From assembly GCA_025399215.1 (NCBI GenBank), contig MU621361.1, forward strand, positions 1 to 16,738: a stretch of 16,738 nucleotides of DNA. The letters are read 5' to 3'. The first letter of the stretch is position 1. Each line of letters begins with the position of its first letter. Both the position numbers and the translations under genes were made by a program. This DNA comes from Globomyces pollinis-pini. Lineage: Eukaryota; Chytridiomycota; Chytridiomycetes; Rhizophydiales; Globomycetaceae. The notes under the pieces were generated by a model, which saw nothing but the letters and a program-made list of their open reading frames with translations, made no database searches and was not told the origin of the DNA. Positions 1-9,374 of this stretch are shown one piece after another.

Positions 1-132
1 TTGAAGGTGAAACCATACAAGTGCCCATTAGACGAGTGTGAAAAATCATTTGCTCGAGCTGATCAAGTTAATAGACATGCTAAGGTACACCGAGGAATTG
101 GGGGAAAATCAACTAGCGGACCAGCTAAATGA
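1..132 (+). CDS. C2H2 zinc-finger protein, 3' end (partial)
   Basis: The window opens inside a reading frame that runs from base 1 to a TGA at 130-132 and gives 43 residues. It holds one complete classical zinc finger with spacing C-x4-C-x12-H-x3-H (CPLDEC, then H and H in NRHAKVH), preceded by a KPYKC start typical of a finger that follows a linker from an earlier finger. After the finger comes a short Gly/Ser/Lys tail and the stop. This is the last finger of a probable multi-finger DNA-binding transcription factor acting in the nucleus. The rest lies left of the window, so neither the number of fingers nor the target can be told. The gene converges with the MFS gene on the other strand. Confidence 0.8.
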   Translation: MKVKPYKCPLDECEKSFARADQVNRHAKVHRGIGGKSTSGPAK

Positions 133-272
133 AATCCGTACGAATTTACGCTCGGCTCAATATATATGTATACATCGTTTTTGTTTTGACTAAATTATTA
201 ATAAATATATCTTTGATGACTTATAAAGAAATGTGTATATCAAACATATAATTTTATTAATCTGTGAGAATT
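133..272. other. Convergent intergenic gap with polyadenylation-type signals
   Basis: These 140 nt separate the stop codons of two convergent genes and are very AT-rich. AATAAA at 200-205 on the plus strand suits the zinc-finger transcript. TTTATT at 253-258, which is AATAAA on the minus strand, lies 15 nt past the MFS stop and suits that transcript. No coding frame or RNA gene was seen. Confidence 0.45.
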
Positions 273-1580
273 CTATTCTGTAATCTCAGACTTCTTTCCA
301 GTGTGCTGAAAAATAAATAGTATAAATGCAGTGACCACCAAGAAACCTGAGAAAACTTGCAATTGAATCAGAAACCCATAGTTTCCATATATCCAAGACC
401 CAATAATCGGTCCTAACATCATTCCAACTGACGATGCGATATTATATAGCGAATATACAGTCCCATATGATGTGTCCCCTTGCTGTTTCGCTAATTCCGC
501 CATTTCGGGTACTCCTGGAGTTAGACTGATTCCAGCACCAACACCAAAAAGACATAAAATAATGCATAATAGCCATATTTCATTCGCCAGGCCCAATGGA
601 AAGCAGCCAAGTGAGAATAACATTAGACCTAGAATGGTTGTGTTTTTTCTGCCGTATGAGTCGCTAAGAATTCCAGCATATGTACATGAAAACATCTTTG
701 GTATTGTTATTGACATCCATAAGATGCCAATTTTTGATGGTCCATATCCAAACCTTGTCTGAAGATACAAAGGAAGAGTTGGTTCAATTCCTATAATCAA
801 TTCATTCAATAAATACCTGTCAAAACTGCTTCCCCAACGATAATCGCAAACAGGGTAATAAGCATTTTTGGATTACAGATAATCTTCAACAGTCCAACTT
901 GTTGTGGTATAACCAATTCTGATTGTGTTTCTTGATGTTCAATGAAAGGTTCAGACTCCTGACCTTCCTTATCTTTCTCATAATTCCAAGAAAAAATAGG
1001 CCGGACTATAACGAGTCTGAATAAAGTATCCAGCAAACAAACACCAAAACAAAGGTATAAAGGTGATAATTCCCCAAGATAATCGAAAAATAGTCCACCC
1101 ATTGGTGGTCCAGCCAAATTACCTAATGTATTGGCAGTCATTACTGATCCCATAACTTTTCCCAGATGTGTTGGAAAGCTCTCAGCCAGCATACTAAAAA
1201 TCAACAAACGAGGAATACCTAAAACCAATCATCCAAGACACACCACCTACAATTCCCTGAATCATACGAGCGATAAGGAAATGTTCCATAGAAGTTCCCC
1301 ATGCGAACAGTAACATAGCAAAAGCCAAGACGAAACTGGCGACCACCATTGGAATCTTTCTATTACCCCATGTATCCGATATAATAGCTACGACTGGAGT
1401 GACTACAATCCCAACCGAGTAACTGGACATGACCAAACCCAAGTCAGAAGTTGAGATATTTTGTCTAGTGGCAATTGCAGGTAACGTAGGAACCAAAACC
1501 CCATACACGAACTGGTCACAAAATATGGCAAATCCCACCAGAATTGCGACTGAAGTTGATAAATTGTACCGAATATTCAT
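273..1580 (-). CDS. MFS transporter, SLC18/VMAT-like
   Basis: A major facilitator superfamily carrier of 418 residues in three exons (1580-1219, 1193-817, 790-273), with introns of 25 and 26 nt; removing both restores one frame. The first helix carries DQFVYGVLVPTLP, a pattern typical of vesicular-amine/SLC18B1-like and fungal drug:H+ antiporters. The helix 2-3 loop has SDTWGNRK, and the matching loop in the second half has SDSYGRK, both versions of MFS motif A. A charged central loop (around EKDKEGQESEPF) divides two six-helix halves, and AGPPMGGLFF resembles motif C-like helix 5. Length and helix pattern fit a complete 12-helix protein. Likely role is proton-coupled export or vesicular loading of small organic cations; the substrate cannot be read from sequence. 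I chose the ATG at 1580 because it gives the usual short N-terminus; the frame is open upstream without another convincing start. Its promoter must sit in the 107 nt after the MYND gene. Confidence 0.82.
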
Positions 1581-1686
1581 AATTTTTGTTTGGATAAAGA
1601 AGTCAAAAACATTTTCAAACCTGTCAATTATTTTACCGTGTCTCAATAAGAAAGAGTTTAGAAAAAAGTTATAAAACAATTTCTTA

Positions 1687-1692
1687 TTTATT
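1687..1692 (-). terminator. AATAAA overlapping the MYND gene stop codon
   Basis: On the minus strand the gene ends CAA TAA A, so its TAA stop is part of an AATAAA polyadenylation-type hexamer. The position suggests a very short 3' untranslated region, consistent with the next gene on the same strand starting 107 nt downstream. Confidence 0.4.
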
Positions 1693-3539
1693 GCTCTCTA
1701 AAATTTAAGAAACTACTGAAATCAAGTGCTGACTCAGGTTTGTTTTTGTAGCAATCCGCTTCATGTTGAGCTGCATGGTCTATTTGACACTCTTCACTGC
1801 AATACCAAATAAAAACTTTGCTTTGAGCACATACTTCACATTTTAAGTCGGAATTGGCACATTGCATCGAACAATAGCTACATTGAATTTTAGGTGGAAG
1901 ATCAGCATTGAATGTTGGTTTACGAGACAATGTCAACCGTTTGAGTGGTCCACTGTCTTTCGAAATCACAAGCACTCGTTTAAATACATTATTAGAATAA
2001 ACAACTTTGGTTAGATGTGAATGAGTGTCTAATTCAGTTCCAGCGTTCCTTGCGGCGTCCCATTCAGTAAGAATCAGCCTATCAGATCCTGACTCCTTTA
2101 AATATTCTGCAGCTTTATCATCAAAACGTAATTCCATCGCAATCATAGCCAATTGGACTAATATTGCCTCTTGGCAATCTGGTCCATCACAACCAGACTC
2201 TGCTGAAGCACTAGCTTGCTCTAATAAGTCTAACGATTCCTCTAATAAACTTCTAATGGTTGGTGTATTTGCACCCGGCGGTCTAATAGCAATTGGTGGT
2301 GATGAAGCTAATTCTGATCCTCCTGCAAATTAATTAGTAGAAATAAATACCTGCTAAAAACAATGCATATTTATATAAGCAAACACCAGTAAGGAACTGA
2401 AGTTGGTATTCGGGAATGAGATCAAAGTCGCCATTTCCTTGAATTAAACTAAAATGTTCCATAGCAAATCGTGCGTATTTGAGAGATATAAGTGAGTCAC
2501 CAGATATTTTTTCATTTTCTGATACAACATTTAAACATAATTTCATTTGAAGAACTTGGTTTTCATGGTTGAGTATATTCACATCAACATCCTGTTTCAT
2601 GATAAATTTCATGATAGAGTGTTCTTTTGATATACGTCTTTCAATGTTGAACAATTCTAGTGCCTTCATTTGTGCATCAAGCGCAATTCTATACTGTTCC
2701 GATTTTTCAGCCCCCTAACTATTTGTATAAAAATCAATTACCTCCGTTAGAAGCATCAATGAATCATAAAACAAATCTAACTGTACGTCTTCAGGTTTGA
2801 TTTCAATATCTGCTGTTGAATCTTCATCTCCAGTAAGGACAGCAAGTTGTTCGGTCACTTCTAATTCTCTTCTAGAGACCAACTTCGTTCCATATTCTAC
2901 GGCTTGGGTGAGCGAATCTATCTTTAAAGCCATTCTAGTGATTTGGTCGTATAGAGAAAGTGACAGCTTTCTGTCGCTGTTCACATCAGTATCCACCACA
3001 CGACCGGTTCTAAGCACTCGTTCTAAAATCTTTGATGACAACACCAACATGTGGAATCCAACCTTATTATTTCCAATTTCACCCTAAAATCAACATCTAT
3101 AACAGCTTACAAATATGATGCCTAAAGCAAATACAGTGAGGGCAATGAGACGGTATACAGAGCCTTGAGAACTGGACAATCTACCTTCTGGGAAGAATGG
3201 CTCTATACTGTCTTCATAGTCGTACTCAGCAATAGGGTGGTCCAATACTAAAGGTCTAAAGTGGCCAGACGGGTCTACTATAAGCTTGAAATTGATACCT
3301 AACAAAGAGAAAGCAGCCATTAAGAATGTCATTTTCAATTCCGTATCAGAGTCAGCGGAAATTTCACTCCAAGAGGAAATATCCGGCACTGAGTCTTCAT
3401 AGTATTCCAAGTAATGGTCATATAACTGAATGGCAAGTAAGTCAGCCTGTTCTTTAGGATACTTTCCGAATCCGCTGAGTACACCGACATTGTCAACCAA
3501 GAGATTGAAAGCATTTAAAAGGGTCGCTCTAGAATCCAT
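1688..3539 (-). CDS. MYND-like zinc-finger protein of unknown function
   Basis: Four exons (3539-3111, 3083-2742, 2714-2351, 2322-1688) joined over introns of 27, 27 and 28 nt give 589 residues. The first about 450 residues look largely alpha-helical and match no family I recognise. Near the C-terminus lies a cysteine cluster: CSYC, then CEVC ten residues later, then YCSEEC, then H-x3-C (HEADC). Spacing is C-x2-C-x10-C-x2-C-x9-C-x3-C-x7-H-x3-C, close to the MYND zinc finger, except that the gap before YC is longer than the usual four or five residues. MYND fingers are protein-interaction modules, so a scaffold or regulatory role is possible. There is no SET domain. The start ATG at 3539 opens directly onto the divergent intergenic region. 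The TAA stop lies inside an AATAAA hexamer. The frame structure is well supported; the function is not. Confidence 0.7.
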
Positions 3540-3969
3540 GAATAAAGAAATAAAGAATTACAAAGGGCTCCATAATGTTTCAGTCCTCAACCAAAACTAA
3601 CCTTCTTGGAAACTGAGGGGCTGGCTCTGTTTGACATGTTTGTTCTACCCTCTCATTTCCGCCTATTCTCACATATTGCCTATTGTTTTTTATCTGGTAT
3701 TGCTTCTCGCGCTTTTGGTTACACAACACTTTCCTTTGGTCGTTTTCACATCTGTGTTACTTGATAAGTACCTCTTTAATATTCATTTAAATTAAAATTT
3801 CAATCGTCCAATGTTTGGTAGTTTTATTTTAAAACTCTAAATCAATCTTTAAAGAATTTTAAAATTGAAGGACCCATCTCACCCATTTTGGTCACAGCGT
3901 GAGCTGTAAAGTTATATACTGACATCTATTTTCTTTGATCACGTCGCGTTCATTTTGACTTTTAACAAT
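3540..3969. promoter_or_regulatory. Divergent promoter region between MYND-like and AK9-like genes
   Basis: About 430 nt without a gene separate two ATG codons facing away from each other, so both promoters must be here. The middle (about 3620-3760) is pyrimidine-rich on the plus strand, as is common upstream of fungal genes. The part nearer the AK9 start is AT-rich and has several TTTAAA-like stretches. I see no clear TATA box, repeat or known factor site. Confidence 0.4.
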
Positions 3970-6900
3970 ATGTCGAATTCAGTGGATGACATTCTCCAAA
4001 ATGTCCCTCCAACAATAACTGGAACACCCATTAGTAGAAATTCATACATCATTATTGGTAAACCAGGATGTGGAAAGACTACTTTAGCTGCAAAACTTGC
4101 CGCATTGACCAAATCTGTATTTTAAAAACTCTTAACAGTAGAAATTAATTAACATTGAGACTGAATTGCGTGATATATCCACCTTATCTGACAGTCCTGT
4201 TAATATTGAGGTAAGTAATTTCGACATTCACTTGATAGTTGACAAATCAATTAGTAATTGGTGGAGTGATACCAATCGACCCTCTAGTTACCATGATGGA
4301 GTCGAAAAGTGGAACAAATGCGGCACAATTTAAAGGATACATTTTGGATGGAATTCCTTTACCATCGAAAGGAGAATTATCGACAATTCAAATGAATTTC
4401 TTAAATTCGTTAATTAAAGATAACATTAAATCAAACTGTGTCCTGGTCGATTTAAGAATGTCAGATGAAGATTTAATTCATCGTCGCGCAAGTTTATGGA
4501 CTGATCCAGTCACAAACATATCATATCCCGGACAACAGATATTGTACTCACGGCAAAGGAGGAATGAAGGTTGGGTTGATGGGGATGAGGATACTGTGTT
4601 TGCAGCTGAACAGCTGGAGAAAACTCAGGAGTTGACGGATAGTGGAGCTCCCACCAATGATGATGGCCCAGTCTTGGACGAGGAAGCAAAAGATGAAGAT
4701 GAAGAGGAAACAGAGGAATCAAAGCCCCAGAAACTTGTTACAACTCCATACATAAAAAACAGACGTGCATATCCAATCTTGTCAGAAAAGGTTTTGGATA
4801 GGTAACTCCATCATCTTATTTTTTAGGTTAATTAAATTACCGGAAAACTTCCCCGAAAATGTTGCCAAAGACCTAGAACTATATGATGGCTTTCGGAATC
4901 AATTGGAATCATTCAAAAAGAATCGCTTCAGTACTTTGCGGGTAATTGACTTGGATGGTACACAACATCCAGATGTACTGTTCGAACAACTCAAAGTAAG
5001 AATGATTAGTAGAGGATTTTCAGTTCATGCACCATTAGTGGAACCAATAAAGCTTGCTAGTACTGATGGTGGCTTTAAAGGTTATTGAACAATGTAGTAC
5101 TTAAAGTGTAGGTATTGCTGAAGCAGATGTGTTTAAATACTACATTTCATTGAATACACAAGAAAACGAACCAGTTCGACAATTATCTACTTTTAAAAGA
5201 TTTTGTCCAGTTACTTTTTCTCTCCATAACCAGCTGATGGAGACCAACATGGAAATAGCTGCCACATACAGAGTAAAAAATTGTTATTTAATAGAACAGG
5301 GACTTATATATTTTTTTAACACCGAAGAATATCGAACAGAATTCTTGGAATATCCAGATAAGTATCTGACTGTTCCGTTCAAAGTACCAAACACGATCAA
5401 GATTTTTGTACTTGGGCCCCCGCATTCTGGGAAAACGACAGTGGCAAAATGTTTGGCAAGTAGGTATCAGTTGAGTTACGTGAACGTACATGATATACTA
5501 TCCTCTTGGGGTGATTTAGACTGCACCAACATAGAAGATGAAGCGTTAAAAGCTAGTTTGGAAGAGGTATGACTTGATGGCTCAACTTAGGCTGCCATTG
5601 CTCTTCGTAGTGGTGATACATTTCCCAATGCAAAATATGCAGACATAGTGAAGCATACTCTCGATCATTTCACAGTATGATTTATAATTTAATTTAAGGG
5701 TGGTACGGGGTGGGTTTTGGATGGCTTCCCTGAAACAGTCGACCAAGCAGTATCTCTAAAAGAAATTGGAATTATTCCAGACTACATCTATTCTATCCAA
5801 TCAGGTTAATAACCGGTTTTCATCTAATAATAGATGTACTCAGTAACGATGTGTATGGACGATTGCAACTTCAGAGCGCAATTCCACTGAAAGGCATCGA
5901 CGAAAAGACAAGCACACATGTCAGTTTGCCATATTTAGATAGAATTCATATGCAATCGCAGTCCGATATCTTGGATATTCATAGAATTTATCACGATTGC
6001 ATTGTGAGAACAAATATCATACGATGGAGGCCGTCATATTTCACAATCTTTAACAATATTTTGGCAACACTCGATCCGTTTGTACCCCAAGCAAGTAACC
6101 GAATTTTAAAATATTTAAAGTAGTGTCATTTGATCCCAAATCCTCACAAGAAGGGTTACCTGAGTTAATGGGTGTCACCAAAGATTACTGCCCAGTCACA
6201 CTAAAAAACACTCAGCGGTTGACAAAGGGGGATACTGGAATAGCTGCAAAGTTCATGGTAACAAGTGAGTATATTTAAGTGGTAGAATGAAATCTATTTC
6301 TTTTATAGTGAAGATGAAAAGAGTAAATTTTTGGTAAATCCACTACCCTACGTCAAAAATGTCAAAATACCACCACCTCGACTGATGATTTTGGGACCTA
6401 GTGGATCTGGAAAGGTATAATGATTGATTAAGGTTTACAGTAGACTACAATAATGAAGATTATCTCGCAGAAATGGAAATTACCATCCCTTTCGTTTGAT
6501 GATTTCTGTCGAACACATCTTAAACGGTTCGGTGATGATTTTACAACATCGGTTATACTGGCATTAGAAGAAAATTCAGGATTCCCAATTGATATGTTGA
6601 CACAGATATTAGTGGAGATGTATCAGAGCGAAGTTTGCATTTCTTTAAACTTACTTTTAGCCATTTTGCTCCACTGGATTCATTTTGGAAGGGTTTCCAA
6701 ACAACAAAGCTGACCTAGATACAATAATCAAACTTGGATTTCTACCCGATGCATTTATATTTCTGAAAGTGGACTCGGAAATTGCCGCCAAACGAAAATT
6801 GAAATTTCGCCGGGAAGAATTGGAAAGAGCAGCGGCAATCCGCAAAGCAGAAGCCGAAACAGCGATTGCTGATTTACCAGAGGATTCTACTGGGGATCAA

Positions 6901-9204
6901 ACGCCTCCACAAGCTGATGCAGAAGGCGAAAGTTTAGATCCTTATACACTCTCGGACGAACAGATCATGGAAGAATTACTTACAAAGTATACATATAATA
7001 TTTTTAATTTTAATTTTCTATTAGAGCGGAGCAAGAAATAATGCAAATGAACGATTACCAAAGTGCTCTGGAATCTGCAGGTGGAATATCCGTGTATAGT
7101 ATTGCGACATCAAGATGTATGCGTCCAGTTACAGCAGAGATCGATTCAATTCTATCAACTTATTTAAAATACGTAAAAACAACATTTAATTGTTTAGAGA
7201 CCTTCATTATTTTCTAATGTTATAAAAATAACTCAAAAGCAAGCAGCGCGATTATTGAATTTGGGAATCAAACGATACAGCATTATTGGGTACACAATTT
7301 TTTCTACTCCTAACAGATATAGTAAATATTGTCCGGTCACTTTGAAACAGACCGGGAGTGTCTCTTTGAGAAGTCACGGAACCATTCCTATTATTAATGG
7401 TGATGAAATATATTTTCTTCAAGGAAAAGCAAAAGAACAAGTAATTTGATGGTTTATACTGAAATTAGTTGTACCTTAAAAGTGTCAAAGACTTTGTATT
7501 TACAAGACCTCCTTCTCCAATGCTCTCTCCTACTTGTTGTATTGTGGGGAATCCCAAGTAAATTAACCTATTTAATGAAAGATCTGGAAAAACCACGCTG
7601 GGTCAATCTATTATGGAGGAAATGGATGCTGTTAACTTGACTGTATCATCTATCATCCAAAGTGTATTGTCTGGGAATGAGGTATCTAGACTTTGTAGAG
7701 TCATCAAAGAACATCTTCAGAAAGGACAAGAGCTACCGGACGAGCTGGTGGTTGAAGCAGTAGTGCTGATGACATCCAGAGTAATTGCTTCTGGAAAAGG
7801 GTAAATCTAACAGCTTTTAATCAAAGGTGGATCTTGGATGGCTATCCAACAACATTGAAACAAGCCATGCTTCTAGAAAAAGCTGGCTTTCAACCTCATG
7901 TGTTCATTGAGATAACTATTGATGAAGAAACGGTTAGGCAAAGGGCTAAAGAGGATATGCTAAAAGAAATTCGACTATGCACCCCAGATTTGCATCTTAA
8001 TGTCCCAGAACTAAACATGAAGAGAAATTACACATATGAGAATAATATAGAGGCCATCAGACATTTCTTTGGCTCTAAATATTCAAATTGGGAGCGTTTA
8101 GACGGAACTTCATCAAAGTGGTCTCTTAAACAAGATGCTCAAACACTAACCCAAGCCGCGTCTGGTCGTAGACAGAGGTATTTGAGTTTAAAATCACAAG
8201 GTTTGCATTTTACTATTCATTGTACTAGGATATGCAGCACCAATATATGGGGTTGGTTTATCTAATGCATATCAGTCAAAGCATATGTCTCGGTTTGGTA
8301 GATACTGTCCATACAGTCTAGTCGCATTGAAAGAGCTCCATATTTCATCTGAAGACAACCAATATATGGCTGAATATAATGTACAGTTATCTTTTTCTTA
8401 GAATTAGGGACAATTCTACTCTTTGGTCGACGAAAAGGCTTTAAATGCATTTTTGGAAGATCCTAATTTGTATGCCAACGCACAACTGCCAGCACAGCTA
8501 CCCAAACGTAAAACTAAAGATGAAGTTAAAGCATTATTCCCAAAGCAGTTGGATTTGAAAGGATACTGTCCAGTCACATTCGCTGAAGGTCCAGAAGGGT
8601 AACTGGCTGAATCTAACAGTTCTAGATTTAAAAGTATAATTCCAGGAAGTCAAGACTGTATTGTAGAATATGGAACGCAACTATTTGCAATAGCAAATGA
8701 AGATCAATTAGCAAAGTTTATGAAGTAAATGTAGTGTATTGCTAACTATTACCTTAGAACACCTTGGAAATACTGCAACTTAACCTTACCAACAAAGCTT
8801 CCACCGCCAACGGTGTCTATTCCATTAACTGGACTACCTATTGTAGGATATTTAGAGCAAGCAGTGGCTGGATCGTTGACGAAAGCATTATTGGAAGTGG
8901 GCAACTTTAAGCCCAAATATCCATATAAAACAATCACCGAATCTGCAAGCGAATTCTTAGCATTGCACTTGAAAGGTACTATGAAATTATCACCTCTAAC
9001 CATTTAGCGAATAATCCAAAGTCTAAGGATTGGATTCGAAAGAGTTATCAGAAACGACTTTCTAACTATCAAGACAATTGCGACTTGATGAAGGTTATAG
9101 CGGATAAGTTGTCAAGTACACGTAGTGAGATAGTCATTGATTCTCAAATTGAGAATCAAGTGAACAAATTTCTGCTACTGAATCCACAAACTCAGGGTGA
9201 ATAA
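3970..9204 (+). CDS. AK9: Adenylate kinase 9-like protein with four kinase modules
   Basis: Twenty-two exons: 3970-4116, 4142-4210, 4239-4801, 4827-5080, 5112-5566, 5591-5674, 5699-5804, 5834-6094, 6121-6257, 6286-6414, 6444-6632, 6661-6986, 7025-7172, 7198-7440, 7469-7557, 7582-7800, 7827-8200, 8229-8380, 8408-8598, 8626-8724, 8758-8975, 9008-9204. They sum to 4650 nt, or 1549 residues. Four P-loops are visible: GKPGCGKTT (30-38), GPPHSGKTT (446-454), GPSGSGKTT (729-737) and GNPKSGKTT (1064-1072). Each is followed by the NMP-kinase strand motif: GYILDGIP (105), GWVLDGFP (528), GFILEGFP (804), GWILDGYP (1140). Six CPVT-type motifs lie at about 374, 668, 999, 1289, 1367 and 1416; those before P-loops 2 to 4 directly precede a kinase module. 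An acidic linker follows module 1. AK9 family members transfer phosphate between nucleoside mono- and triphosphates and are associated with cilia and flagella. Human AK9 is somewhat longer (about 1900 residues). In all four motifs the usual Arg after DGxP is replaced. One acceptor (6120 or 6123) and one 27-nt segment (7290-7316) are ambiguous; both keep frame. Confidence 0.9.
7290..7316 (+). other. Possible optional or retained 27-nt intron in the AK9-like gene
   Basis: This stretch begins GTACAC, ends CTAACAG and is 27 nt long, so it looks exactly like the other introns here. It also has a length divisible by three and no stop in the reading frame. Retained, it encodes a segment ending NRYSKYCPVTL, which lines up with SRFGRYCPYSL at the next such motif, arguing that it is coding. 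Removed, the protein is nine residues shorter. I kept it as exon. Confidence 0.4.
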
Positions 9205-9205
9205 A
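9200..9205 (+). terminator. AATAAA overlapping the AK9-like stop codon
   Basis: The gene ends GAA TAA A, placing the stop codon inside AATAAA. A second AT-rich stretch with AATAAT follows within 30 nt and could serve instead. Confidence 0.35.
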
Positions 9206-9374
9206 ATCTTCATTAGTATATGAATAATATAATGTCTCCCATTTTTCTTTTAATGAATATTAAGTATTAATTTAGTATATGTATGGATGAGGGTGGAGTG
9301 CATGGGATTTACTGTTGTAAACAAATGTAACTCAACCATTTTGTTACCCTCTTGCCAATTAGAAACAGTGTCAT
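9205..9374 (+). promoter_or_regulatory. Short AT-rich intergenic region before the Cyclin Y gene
   Basis: Only 170 nt separate the AK9 stop from the Cyclin Y start, so this region carries the 3' end of one gene and the promoter of the next. An AT-rich stretch with AATATTAAG and TTTAGTATATG occurs at about 9255-9285. Several ATG codons upstream of 9375 are out of frame with the cyclin and could act as short upstream ORFs; I see no stronger signal. Confidence 0.35.

Noticed and set aside
472..762. Plus-strand 96-codon ORF opposite the MFS gene
   Set aside because: It is the antisense shadow of a membrane-helix exon with clear MFS motifs; the plus-strand peptide has no recognisable features.
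6269..6308. Alternative 40-nt intron in the AK9-like gene
   Set aside because: It also keeps frame, but the 28-nt intron at 6258-6285 instead retains NEIYFFYSEDEKSK, which matches the YHS-like tail of the other repeats, and its length is typical.
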